A DNA stretch of 38,302 nucleotides from DATHGT01 sp035317605 (GTDB lineage Bacteria; Methylomirabilota; Methylomirabilia; Rokubacteriales; CSP1-6): NCBI GenBank assembly GCA_035317605.1, contig DATHGT010000166.1, forward strand, positions 1-38,302, written 5' to 3'. Position numbers and translations under genes: made by a program. A model generated the notes under the pieces. The model searched no databases and was not told the DNA's origin. It saw nothing but the letters and a program-made list of their open reading frames with translations. This document shows, one piece after another, positions 15,591 to 22,942 of this stretch (positions are counted from its first letter, which is position 1; each line of letters opens with the position of its first letter).

Positions 15591-15941
15591 ATGCGATCGA
15601 TCAAGGGAGAGCTGGAGCTGAAGCGCAGCGCGCTCAGTAGTGCGATTCAGGAAAGCATAGATTCGACCCGTGATGCCGACAAGCGCCGGGACATGAGCAA
15701 GGATCCCTACGGCAGCGCCTCGCTCACGCACGACGACGAGGTGGCCGTGACCATGGTCGACCGGCGGGCGCGGGAGCTTGCCGAAGTGAACCGGGCGCTG
15801 GAGGACATCGAGGCCGGACGCTACGGCGTGTGCCGTGAGTGCGGCGAGGCGATCGCCGCAGCCCGGCTCAAGGTGTTGCCTTTCGCCATCCGGTGCGTGG
15901 CCTGCCAGGCCAGCCTGGAGATCGCGCGCCGCGCGGCGTGA
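15591..15941 (+). CDS. DksA/TraR-family zinc-finger protein
   Basis: This 116-residue DksA/TraR-like protein belongs to a family that binds the RNA polymerase secondary channel and adjusts transcription under stress. A coiled-coil hairpin precedes a C4 zinc finger with Cys at 81, 84, 102 and 105 (GVCRECGEAI and IRCVACQ). The phrase EVNRALEDIEAGRYG is the usual lead-in to the finger. The coil tip is DDEVAVTMVD, where DksA needs an acidic D-x-x-D-A type tip, so a related function is plausible. It is shorter than E. coli DksA. ATG 15591 has GGAGGGA upstream; the track start at 15552 falls inside the promoter. It lies next to the sigma54 activator. Confidence 0.85.
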   Translation: MRSIKGELELKRSALSSAIQESIDSTRDADKRRDMSKDPYGSASLTHDDEVAVTMVDRRARELAEVNRALEDIEAGRYGVCRECGEAIAAARLKVLPFAIRCVACQASLEIARRAA

Positions 15942-15961
15942 GCGCCGGCGTCGCCCTGACG

Positions 15962-15991
15962 TTGACACGGTCCAACGTGACGCGGTTTACT
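15962..15991 (+). promoter_or_regulatory. candidate sigma70 promoter of the NtrC-type regulator
   Basis: TTGACA (15962-15967), an 18-bp spacer and TTTACT (15986-15991) lie about 40 bp before the GTG start. This suggests the activator is made by the housekeeping factor while its targets use sigma54. Confidence 0.5.
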
Positions 15992-16032
15992 CTTGGAGCT
16001 AATGGCCTGAGATATCCAGTCGTGAGGGTGCC

Positions 16033-17433
16033 GTGAGCCGAATCAGACGCGACCAGACGAAGGGCGGCAAAATTCTCGTCGTCGACGACGAACCGACCGA
16101 GCGCGAGGGCCTCGCTCGCCTGGTCGGTCAATGGGGCTACGAGGTGGAGACCGCGAGCTCCGGTGAGGAGGCCCTGAGCCTCATCGAGTCCCAGCATCCC
16201 GCGGTGGTGCTCACCGACTTGGTCTTGCCCGAGATGGACGGGCTGACCCTGCTGCAAAAGCTCAAAGACACGGGGCGCCCGCCCGCCGTGCTCCTGATCA
16301 CCGGGCACGGCACGGTCGAGACCGCGGTCGAGGCGATGCGGCATGGCGCGTTCGATTACCTGACCAAGCCCGTGGACGCCACCCGCTTGCAGATCCTGCT
16401 CGAGAAGTCGATCGAGCAGGAGTCGCTGTCCCGCGAGGTCAACTTCCTGCGCCACCAGCTGCGGCAGAAGGGCAGCTTCGGCCAGCTCGTGGGGCAATCG
16501 AAGGGCATGCAGGAGGTCTATCGCTGGATCGAGCTGGCCGCGACCAGCACTGCCCCCGTCTTGGTCTACGGCGAGAGCGGAACCGGCAAGGAGCTGGTAG
16601 CCCGGACCATCCACGACCTCTCCAACCGACGCAACAAGCCGTTCGTGGCCATCAACTGCGCGGCCATCCCCGAGACCCTGATCGAGAGCGAGCTGTTCGG
16701 TCACGAGCGCGGGGCCTTCACCGGCGCCACCGAGCGGCGTCTCGGCTGCTTCGAGCTGGCCGATAGCGGCACGCTCTTCCTCGACGAGATCGCGGAGATG
16801 GACAACTCCACCCAGGCCAAGCTCCTGCGCGTGCTGCAAGAGGGCAGCTTCCGCCGGGTGGGCGGCGGCAAGTCCGAGGTCCAGGTCGACGTGCGGGTGG
16901 TCGCCGCCACCAACCGGGTGCCCAGCGACGCGATGTCGCAAGGGCAGCTGCGCGAGGACCTGTTCTACCGGCTCAACGTGTTCGCGATCGCGCTGCCCCC
17001 GCTGCGCGATCGGAAGGAAGACATTCCGCTGCTGGTCCGCACCTTCGTCGAGGAGTTCAATCGGCAGGACAGCCGGCAAATCCGCGGGCTGACCCCCGAG
17101 GCGGAGCGCGCCATGGAGCAGTACCGCTGGCCGGGCAACGTCCGTGAGGTGCGTAACGTGGTCCAGCGCGCGGTCGTGCTCGGCGGCACCGGACTCATCG
17201 ACGTCGAGCACCTTCCCGAGAACGTGTTCCGCACGGCCGCGCCGTCCGCCCCCGCGGCCACCGGCGTCACCCCGATCCGCGAGATGGAGCGCGAGATGAT
17301 CATGCGCGCCCTCGAGGAGACGGGACAGGACAAGCGGCGCGCCGCCGCGCTGCTGGGCATCAGCCTCAAGACCCTCTACAACAAGCTCGCGAAGTATGGC
17401 ATCCAGGCGGTCAAGTCCGCACGCATCACCTGA
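16033..17433 (+). CDS. sigma54-dependent response regulator, NtrC family
   Basis: This complete 466-residue bacterial enhancer-binding protein has three domains. The receiver (residues about 12-125) has D18-D19, phospho-acceptor D62 (VVLTDLVLP) and K112. The AAA+ domain (about 155-380) has Walker A GESGTGKE from 180, GAFTGA at 227-232 for sigma54 contact, GTLFLDEIAEM as Walker B and the arginine-containing LREDLFYRLNVF. The Fis-type helix-turn-helix at the end reads RRAAALLGISLKTLYNKLAKYGI. It should bind an upstream enhancer once phosphorylated and drive -24/-12 promoters. The GTG start has GAGG just upstream. The partner kinase is encoded about 100 bp downstream, and candidate target promoters sit 0.5-0.7 kb upstream. 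Confidence 0.95.
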   Translation: MSRIRRDQTKGGKILVVDDEPTEREGLARLVGQWGYEVETASSGEEALSLIESQHPAVVLTDLVLPEMDGLTLLQKLKDTGRPPAVLLITGHGTVETAVEAMRHGAFDYLTKPVDATRLQILLEKSIEQESLSREVNFLRHQLRQKGSFGQLVGQSKGMQEVYRWIELAATSTAPVLVYGESGTGKELVARTIHDLSNRRNKPFVAINCAAIPETLIESELFGHERGAFTGATERRLGCFELADSGTLFLDEIAEMDNSTQAKLLRVLQEGSFRRVGGGKSEVQVDVRVVAATNRVPSDAMSQGQLREDLFYRLNVFAIALPPLRDRKEDIPLLVRTFVEEFNRQDSRQIRGLTPEAERAMEQYRWPGNVREVRNVVQRAVVLGGTGLIDVEHLPENVFRTAAPSAPAATGVTPIREMEREMIMRALEETGQDKRRAAALLGISLKTLYNKLAKYGIQAVKSARIT

Positions 17434-17449
17434 ACTCGAGTATTGTCGA

Positions 17450-17522
17450 GGGACGCCACGGCTTTGCCGGGGCGTCCCGAGCCACCAATGGGGGGATTGG
17501 GGGGCGCCCGGAGCCCCCCATT
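17450..17522 (-). repeat. bipartite double-hairpin repeat, copy 1 (inverted)
   Basis: The stem GGGACGCC/GGCGTCCC (17450-17457 with 17471-17478) is followed by AATGGGGGG/CCCCCCATT (17487-17495 with 17514-17522). Read on the minus strand, it has the same order of parts as the three plus-strand copies at 24558, 25113 and 32051. It fills the gap between regulator and kinase genes. Confidence 0.6.
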
Positions 17523-17529
17523 TGATCGA

Positions 17530-18144
17530 ATGCCGCCGCCGCGCGAGGACCTCGACCGCATCCTGCACGACCTGAGAGGACCGCTGAACTCGATGGTCAT
17601 GCACGTCGAGGTCCTCAAGCGCGCGCTCGCCGAAGATCCGGACGCGCTGGCCAGCGTCGCCGCCATTCAGGGGGAGCTGGCCCGCCTGACCCGCATGCTG
17701 CCCGCGGCGTTCGACGTGCTCGCGCTCGAGCGCGGCGAGAGTGCACGGGTCAGTCTGCGGGCTCTCGTGGACCGGGCGCTGGTCGAGCACCGGCTGGCGA
17801 AGGTCCAGGTGCTGGACGGCGCGTGGCCGGAGGTCGACGGCGACGGGGACCTGCTGGTGCTGGCGATCGCGCACCTCGTGCGCAACGCGCTCGCGGCGAC
17901 CAGCGCCGCCGGCCGCGAGGATCCACCGCCGCGGATCGGAGTCGAGACCGGCGAGCCCGGGCGCGTGACCCTCGTCGTTCGCGACTGGGGCACCGGCTTC
18001 AAGAAGACCAACCCCACAGTCCTCGTGCGCCTGGCCGGCGTGGGACTGCTCACGGTCGAGCGCGTGGCCCGCCTACACGGCGGCCACCTGAGCTTCGCGT
18101 CGCCGGGCGACGGGGCCGAGGTCAGGCTGACGCTACCGGCCTGA
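17530..18144 (+). CDS. minimal soluble histidine kinase
   Basis: This 204-residue histidine kinase has no sensor or membrane domain. The phospho-acceptor is H13 in LHDLRGPLNSMVMHVEVL, within a HisKA-like helical hairpin. The ATPase domain has the N-box IAHLVRNALAAT and the G1 box DWGTGF. The region LAGVGLLTVERVARLHGG is a degenerate G2 box, and GAEVRLTLPA ends the fold. ATG 17530 is used; the frame from 17443 would translate the repeat hairpins. With the NtrC-type regulator just upstream it forms a two-component pair. With no input domain it must sense through a partner or act as a phosphotransfer or phosphatase element. Its 3' end overlaps the convergent next gene by 23 bp. Confidence 0.82.
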   Translation: MPPPREDLDRILHDLRGPLNSMVMHVEVLKRALAEDPDALASVAAIQGELARLTRMLPAAFDVLALERGESARVSLRALVDRALVEHRLAKVQVLDGAWPEVDGDGDLLVLAIAHLVRNALAATSAAGREDPPPRIGVETGEPGRVTLVVRDWGTGFKKTNPTVLVRLAGVGLLTVERVARLHGGHLSFASPGDGAEVRLTLPA

Positions 18145-18976
18145 GCCGGGCGCGCGCGCGCGGCACCGCGAGCACCCCGACGGACTCGTCGGCCGCGAAC
18201 AGCGCGTGAGAGAGATCGGCGTAGGGCATGGCCTCGTAGACCGCCTCGCACAGCAGCCGCTCTTCCGGTCCACCGATCGCGGTCTCCAGCGGCTCCAAAG
18301 TTTCGAGCACGTCCGGCAGCCGCCGCCGCCCGAGGGCCAGCAGCGTGTCGGCCTGGGCCACGATCACGCCGGTGCCGGCGAGGAAGCCGTCGGCGCGAAG
18401 CACCGCGGCCTCGGCGAAGCTCGGCCGCCGGATGAACCGCCGCACCGCGCGCACGCCAAAGCGCTCCACTCCCGGCATGATCTCTCCCGGTTGCACCCAA
18501 CCTCGCGGCCGAATGCACGGAGGCGCCAGACCGATGACGACGGGGAGGTCCCCGCGGCTGGCGACCGCCGCGGCAGCGGTCTCGACGGTCGCAAGGAACT
18601 CGGGCTCGTCCTGACCGCTGGCGTCGGGAGGCAGCACGACCACGATCGCCTGGGGATCCCGCCGGATGATCGCCAGCAGCGGCAGGAAGATTTCCGCCGC
18701 GCTCCCGCGATACGCGGGCTGGACCACGCGCCGCACACCGTCCAGCCCGTCGAGGTCGTGCTCGTGCCCGCGCGCGAGCACCGCGACGAGTCGGTCGGCG
18801 GCGAACAGGGCGCCCGCTCGATCGACAATCGCGGACAGCGGCGCCGGGTTGAAAGAACGGCGACGAGAAAGCAGAAAACGCCAGGGTCGTCGACCACGCG
18901 CGCCGACCGGCACGATGCCCCAGAGTCGATCGGCGAGGGCCGCGTGAGGTCGAGTGGCGAGAGCGGAATTTTCCAT
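18122..18976 (-). CDS. divergent mannose-1-phosphate guanylyltransferase-like protein
   Basis: This 284-residue protein has the layout of ManC-type NDP-sugar pyrophosphorylases. LWGIVPVGARGRRPW is followed by LVAVLARGHEHDL, RRVVQPAYRGSAAEIFLPLL, DPQAIVVVLPPDASGQDEPEF and a late FLAGTGVIVAQADTLLAL. In active enzymes the first loop reads L-A-G-G-x-G-T-R-L; here the paired Gly and Thr are gone, so nucleotide transfer is doubtful. VVVLPPDA stands where the family has a PSDH-type metal motif. It may be a non-catalytic relative or a regulator. ATG 18976 is used because the longer frame is Arg/Cys-rich and unlike the family. It is convergent with and overlaps the histidine kinase. Confidence 0.6.
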   Translation of the reverse strand: MENSALATRPHAALADRLWGIVPVGARGRRPWRFLLSRRRSFNPAPLSAIVDRAGALFAADRLVAVLARGHEHDLDGLDGVRRVVQPAYRGSAAEIFLPLLAIIRRDPQAIVVVLPPDASGQDEPEFLATVETAAAAVASRGDLPVVIGLAPPCIRPRGWVQPGEIMPGVERFGVRAVRRFIRRPSFAEAAVLRADGFLAGTGVIVAQADTLLALGRRRLPDVLETLEPLETAIGGPEERLLCEAVYEAMPYADLSHALFAADESVGVLAVPRARARLRPVASA

Positions 18977-19068
18977 GTTCGTTCGGACGAGGTGAGCTAG
19001 GTGCAGTCGCTGTGCCACAATGAACGACCAGACGTGCACGTAACCCTTACTCTCGACGAGGCGCCAGC

Positions 19069-19827
19069 ATGTTCGACTTGAAAGGCAGAGTAGCGGTGGT
19101 GACCGGCGGCAACGGCGGCATCGGCCTCGGCATGGCCCGGGGACTCGCGATGGCCGGAGCGCGGGTGGCGATCGCCGCGCGCAACGCCGAGAAGTCACGA
19201 GCCGCGGTCGAGAGTCTCACACGCGCGGGGGCCGAGGCCATCGCGGTCCAGGTCGACGTGGCCGACGAGGCCTCGGTGGACGCGGCGATCCGATCCGTGG
19301 TTGACCGGCTGGGCCGCCTCGACGTGCTCGTCAACAACGCGGGCATCAACATCCGCAAGCCGCCCCAGGACTACACGCTGGCCGAGTGGCGGAGCGTGAT
19401 CGACACCAATCTGACCAGCGCCTTTCTCTGCTCGCGCGCGGTCTATCCGATCATGAAGGCGGCCGGCGGCGGCAAGATCATCAACATCGGGTCGATGATG
19501 TCCATCTTCGGCACCGCGTTCGTCGCCGCCTATTCCGCGAGCAAGGGTGGGATCGTTCAGCTCACCAAGTCCCTGGCCGCGGCGTGGGCCCGCGACAACA
19601 TCCAGGTCAACGCGGTGCTCCCGGGCTGGATCGACACCGAGCTGACGCAGAACGCCCGCCGGGAGATCCCGACCCTGCACGACTCGGTGCTGCGGCGCAC
19701 GCCCGCCGGCCGCTGGGGCGAGATGGACGACATGGCCGGCGTCGCCGTCTTCCTGGCCGCGCCCGCCTCGGACTTCGTGACCGGCACGGCGATCCCGGTC
19801 GACGGCGGCTTCGCGATTCAGGGGTAG
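19069..19827 (+). CDS. short-chain dehydrogenase, KduD/gluconate 5-dehydrogenase-like
   Basis: This classical SDR of 252 residues has cofactor loop TGGNGGIGLGMA, NNAG at the fourth strand, catalytic Ser in NIGSMMSIFG and YSASK. VLPGWIDTEL and the C-terminal GTAIPVDGGF are also standard. The opening FDLKGRVAVVTGG and the IRKPPQDYTLAEW segment resemble 2-deoxygluconate or gluconate 5-dehydrogenases, though many SDRs of other function share them. GAGG lies eight bases before the ATG. It is convergent with zwf (27 bp gap). A role in sugar acid metabolism beside the pentose phosphate genes is plausible but unproven. Confidence 0.85.
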   Translation: MFDLKGRVAVVTGGNGGIGLGMARGLAMAGARVAIAARNAEKSRAAVESLTRAGAEAIAVQVDVADEASVDAAIRSVVDRLGRLDVLVNNAGINIRKPPQDYTLAEWRSVIDTNLTSAFLCSRAVYPIMKAAGGGKIINIGSMMSIFGTAFVAAYSASKGGIVQLTKSLAAAWARDNIQVNAVLPGWIDTELTQNARREIPTLHDSVLRRTPAGRWGEMDDMAGVAVFLAAPASDFVTGTAIPVDGGFAIQG

Positions 19828-19854
19828 CCGAAGCGGTCAGCCCTCCTCCGAGGT

Positions 19855-21345
19855 TTACGGGAGGTGCCAGCGGGCGGGAGGTTCACGGATGAGGCGGTTG
19901 GCGTCTTCGGGGCCCCAGGAGCCAGCGTCGTAGTTGGGGAACTGTGGGGGTGGTGAAGTGATCCACCCGCGCATGACGGGGGTGAGGATGTCCCAGGCTT
20001 GCTCGACCCAGTCGCCGCGGGCGTAGAGGGTGGCGTCGCCGTGGATGGCGTCGAGGAGGAGGCGCTCGTAGGCCTCGGGCGGCCGGCCGCCGAAGACCTC
20101 GCCGTAGCGGAAGTCGAGGGTGACGGGCGCGAGCTTCATGTCCGGCCCCGGCGTCTTGGCGATCACGGTGAGCGCGATGCCCTCGTCGGGCTGGATGCGG
20201 ATCACCAGGACGTTGGGCGCCACCCCCGACGGGTCACGGCGGAAGATCATGTGCGGGGTGCGGTGAAACGTCACCGCGATCTCGCTCACGGTGGCGGCCA
20301 GGCGCTTGCCCGTGCGCAGGTAGAAGGGCACGCCGGCCCAGCGCCAGTTGTCGACGAGGAGCTTCAGGGCCACGTACGTCTCGGTCGACGAGTCCGGCGC
20401 GACCCCTTTCTCCTGGCGATAGCCGGGGACCGGCCGTCCGTCGACGTGGCCCGGCCCGTACTGGCCGCGCACCGCGACCTCGTCGACGCGCCGAGGATCG
20501 ATGGGACGGATGGCCCGGAGGACCTTGTTCTTCTCGTCGTGGACGGGGGCGGCGTCGAACGTCACCGGCGGCTCCATGGCGATCAGGCAGAGGACCTGCA
20601 GCAGGTGGTTCTGCACCATGTCGCGCAGGGAGCCCGCTTCCTCGTAGTAGGCGCCGCGTCCCTCGACCCCGAGGGTCTCGGCCACCGTGATCTGCACGTG
20701 GGCCACATGGGTGCGGTTCCACAGCGGCTCGAGGATGCCGTTGGCGAAGCGGAACACGAGGATGTTCTGGACCGTCTCCTTGCCGAGATAGTGATCGATC
20801 CGATACACCTGATCCTCGCGGAAGGCTTCGGCGAGCAGGCGGTTCAGCGCGCGGGCGCTCTCGGCGTCGTGACCGAAGGGCTTTTCGATGACGATGCGCG
20901 TCCAGCCGTCCCCCTCGCGGGCCAGTCCCGTGCTTCCCAGATGCCGAATGATGGGTTCGTAGAGGCTCGGCGGCGTCGCGCAGTAGAACAGGCGGTTCTT
21001 GGGACCTCCGTGCCGGGTCTCGATGTCGGTCAGCGCCTGGTCGAGCTGCTGGCAGCACGCGGGCTCGGTGGGATCGGCGGGCACGTAGGACAGGGCCGCG
21101 GCGAAGCGCTCCCACACGGCCTCGGACGGCGGCTGGATGCGCGCGAACTCCGTCACCGCTTCCCGCATGCGCGTGCGGAACTCGTCGTCGGTCATGGCCG
21201 TGCGTCCGGTGCCGATGATCGCGAAGGGCTCGGGCAGGGTGCGCGCGGCGTAGAGACTCCACAGCGCGGGGATGAGCTTGCGGCGGGCCAGGTCGCCCGA
21301 GGCGCCGAAGATGACCAGGGAAAACGGCTGATCCGTGGGCGGCAT
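19855..21345 (-). CDS. zwf: glucose-6-phosphate 1-dehydrogenase
   Basis: This 496-residue glucose-6-phosphate dehydrogenase performs the NADP-linked first step of the oxidative pentose phosphate pathway. The N-terminal coenzyme loop is IFGASGDLARRKLIPALW. The substrate and catalytic segment is YRIDHYLGKETVQN, with the conserved His and Lys. VIEKPFGHD, FRFANGILEPLWNR and YAREEAGSLRDM-like sequence (here YYEEAGSLRDMVQNHL) are all standard, and the length is normal. ATG 21345 is chosen because its A overlaps the rpiB stop (TGATG), giving translational coupling; a GTG lies one codon earlier. It is the last gene of the pgl-rpiB-zwf operon. Confidence 0.96.
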   Translation of the reverse strand: MPPTDQPFSLVIFGASGDLARRKLIPALWSLYAARTLPEPFAIIGTGRTAMTDDEFRTRMREAVTEFARIQPPSEAVWERFAAALSYVPADPTEPACCQQLDQALTDIETRHGGPKNRLFYCATPPSLYEPIIRHLGSTGLAREGDGWTRIVIEKPFGHDAESARALNRLLAEAFREDQVYRIDHYLGKETVQNILVFRFANGILEPLWNRTHVAHVQITVAETLGVEGRGAYYEEAGSLRDMVQNHLLQVLCLIAMEPPVTFDAAPVHDEKNKVLRAIRPIDPRRVDEVAVRGQYGPGHVDGRPVPGYRQEKGVAPDSSTETYVALKLLVDNWRWAGVPFYLRTGKRLAATVSEIAVTFHRTPHMIFRRDPSGVAPNVLVIRIQPDEGIALTVIAKTPGPDMKLAPVTLDFRYGEVFGGRPPEAYERLLLDAIHGDATLYARGDWVEQAWDILTPVMRGWITSPPPQFPNYDAGSWGPEDANRLIREPPARWHLP

Positions 21346-21812
21346 CACGAGGTCCCCGAGCAGGGTTCACGCAGCGCCTCCAAGGCCAGGACCTTGGCGA
21401 GCCGGCGCACGTGGCGCTCCGCGTGCGAGAAGCGCGCGGCGAGGAAGGTCCGGGCCAGCGTGATGGCCGACGGGAGGCTGACCACGGCGGTGCCGAGACA
21501 GAGCACGTTGGCGTCGTCGTCCTCGCGCGATTGCCGCGCCGTGAAGAGATCGTGGCAGAGGGCGGCTCGCACGCCGCGCACCTTGTTGGCGGCGATCGAC
21601 ACGCCAGCGCCGCTGCCGCAGATCAAGATGCCGGCGTCGACCAGACGATCGCGGACGGCGACCCCGACCAGCCGCGCGCAGTCTGGGTAGTCAACGGGAT
21701 CCGTCGAGTGAGTGCCGAGATCGACGACCTCGTGGCCGTCCTCGGCGAGCGCGTGGATCAGCTCGGCCTTGTAGGGGAATCCCCGGTGATCGCAGCCGAG
21801 CGCGATGCGCAC
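21345..21812 (-). CDS. rpiB: ribose-5-phosphate isomerase B
   Basis: This 155-residue RpiB/LacAB-family isomerase interconverts ribose-5-phosphate and ribulose-5-phosphate. The N-terminus RIALGCDHRGFPYK holds the phosphate-binding and catalytic region. ILICGSGAGVSIAANKVRGVRAALC carries the active-site Cys and anion hole, and DDANVLCLG is also typical. The C-terminus is a little extended. It starts four bases after pgl and its stop overlaps the zwf start, so the three are one transcript. Confidence 0.94.
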   Translation of the reverse strand: MRIALGCDHRGFPYKAELIHALAEDGHEVVDLGTHSTDPVDYPDCARLVGVAVRDRLVDAGILICGSGAGVSIAANKVRGVRAALCHDLFTARQSREDDDANVLCLGTAVVSLPSAITLARTFLAARFSHAERHVRRLAKVLALEALREPCSGTS

Positions 21813-21816
21813 GGGT

Positions 21817-22581
21817 TCACCGCCGGGCCTGGCCGGTGCGCTCCGGTGACAGGAGCGACGCGGCGGCGCGATCGACGATCCACGTCAGCGCGCCGTCGGT
21901 GGGCCGGATCATGCTGCCGGGTAGGATGGCGCCGTCGGTCAGCGTCGCCTTGACGACCTTGGCCTTCTCCGCGCCCGAGATCAGGAAGATCACGCGGGCC
22001 GCCGCGTTGAGGGTGGGAATCGTCAGCGTCAACCGCTGGGGAATGCGCGCGGCGGCGGCGTGCACGGCGACCACCGTGCGGAAGATCTCCTTGGAGGCCG
22101 GCGAGCCCGGGAACAGCGACGCGGCGTGGCCGTCGAGCCCGAGGCCGAGCAGGACGAGATCGAAGCGCGGCACGCCCCCGCGCTTGGTCTGAAATACCGT
22201 GGCCAGCGTCCGCGCGTATTCCGCCGCCGCTTCTTCGGGATCGGCTTCGCCGCGCATCCGATACACGCGCTCGGGGGACATGCCGACCTTCGAGAGCAGG
22301 GCCTCGCTCGCCATCCGGTAGTTCGATTCGGCGTGGTCGGGCGGCACGCAGCGTTCGTCGCCGAAGAAGACGAACGTCTTGTCCCACGGCACGCGATCGA
22401 CCAGCGGGGGAGCGGCCAGGCGCATGTAGGTCTCGCGTGGCGTGCCGCCGCCCGCGAGCACGAAGGTGAACCGTCCGTGTTCGGCGACGGCGGCCACCGC
22501 GGCCTCCGCGATGGCCCGGGCTGCGGCGTCGGCCAGCGCCGGCCCGTCGTCCACGAGCGTGAGTCCCGGCCACTGGTCCAT
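21817..22581 (-). CDS. pgl: 6-phosphogluconolactonase
   Basis: This 254-residue protein of the DevB/SOL lactonase family hydrolyses 6-phosphogluconolactone, the product of Zwf. FVLAGGGTPRETYMRL is the substrate loop. FVFFGDERCVPPDHAESNYRM and DLVLLGLGLDGHAASLFPGS are family hallmarks. LTLTIPTLNAAARVIFLISGAEKA is the C-terminal core. It leads the pgl-rpiB-zwf operon, which supplies NADPH and ribose phosphate. 6-Phosphogluconate dehydrogenase is not in the window. Two small inverted repeats sit just upstream of the ATG. Confidence 0.94.
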   Translation of the reverse strand: MDQWPGLTLVDDGPALADAAARAIAEAAVAAVAEHGRFTFVLAGGGTPRETYMRLAAPPLVDRVPWDKTFVFFGDERCVPPDHAESNYRMASEALLSKVGMSPERVYRMRGEADPEEAAAEYARTLATVFQTKRGGVPRFDLVLLGLGLDGHAASLFPGSPASKEIFRTVVAVHAAAARIPQRLTLTIPTLNAAARVIFLISGAEKAKVVKATLTDGAILPGSMIRPTDGALTWIVDRAAASLLSPERTGQARR

Positions 22582-22583
22582 AG

Positions 22584-22616
22584 CCTGATGATATCAGGCG
22601 TGGCGACGTTGCCACG
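22584..22616. promoter_or_regulatory. paired inverted repeats upstream of pgl
   Basis: CCTGAT-GAT-ATCAGG (22584-22598) and CGTGGC-N6-GCCACG (22599-22616) abut each other. They lie within 35 bp of the pgl start and face the divergent small gene. This is a possible operator or 5'-UTR hairpin pair. Confidence 0.3.
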
Positions 22617-22656
22617 TCGACGTGATGGCGAGGAACCCGGGGTAAGATACCTGCCC

Positions 22657-22875
22657 ATGGCGGAGACGTGGGAAGTCCTCACCCTGCGCGGCTTGTCGGC
22701 GACCGACGAGCGCGCCGAGGAGTTCACGGGGACGCTGGTCATCCACCGGGTGGGCACGGGCGAGCCCGTCGAGTCGGTCTCCGTGCGCGTCAAGCGCTCG
22801 GTCCTGGTCGAGCTGCACGACACGCTGGGCCGCCTGCTCGCCCGCTCCGTCGGCTTCCGTCCGAAGAAATCGTGA
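22657..22875 (+). CDS. small hypothetical protein upstream of the selenoprotein
   Basis: This 72-residue protein is not one I recognise. It reads as an ordered beta-rich domain: MAETWEVLTLRGLSATDE, then FTGTLVIHRVGTGEPVESVSVRV, then a helix VLVELHDTLGRLLARSVG and a basic end FRPKKS. A TAAGAT sequence at about 22643 could be a -10 element. Only this frame continues a sensible protein from an ATG at the right place. It is 67 bp upstream of the selenoprotein gene on the same strand and may share its transcript. Confidence 0.5.
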   Translation: MAETWEVLTLRGLSATDERAEEFTGTLVIHRVGTGEPVESVSVRVKRSVLVELHDTLGRLLARSVGFRPKKS

Positions 22876-22942
22876 TGCGAACCGCGGGCTGGTCGCTCCG
22901 GCCGCGGCGAGCGAACGTTCAGAACCTTGAAGGGAGAGCGTG

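Noticed and set aside
15868..17874. 668-codon minus-strand frame
   Set aside because: It is antisense to the regulator and kinase genes, whose motifs are complete.
19999..21690. 563-codon plus-strand frame
   Set aside because: It is a shadow of zwf and rpiB; low-complexity composition.
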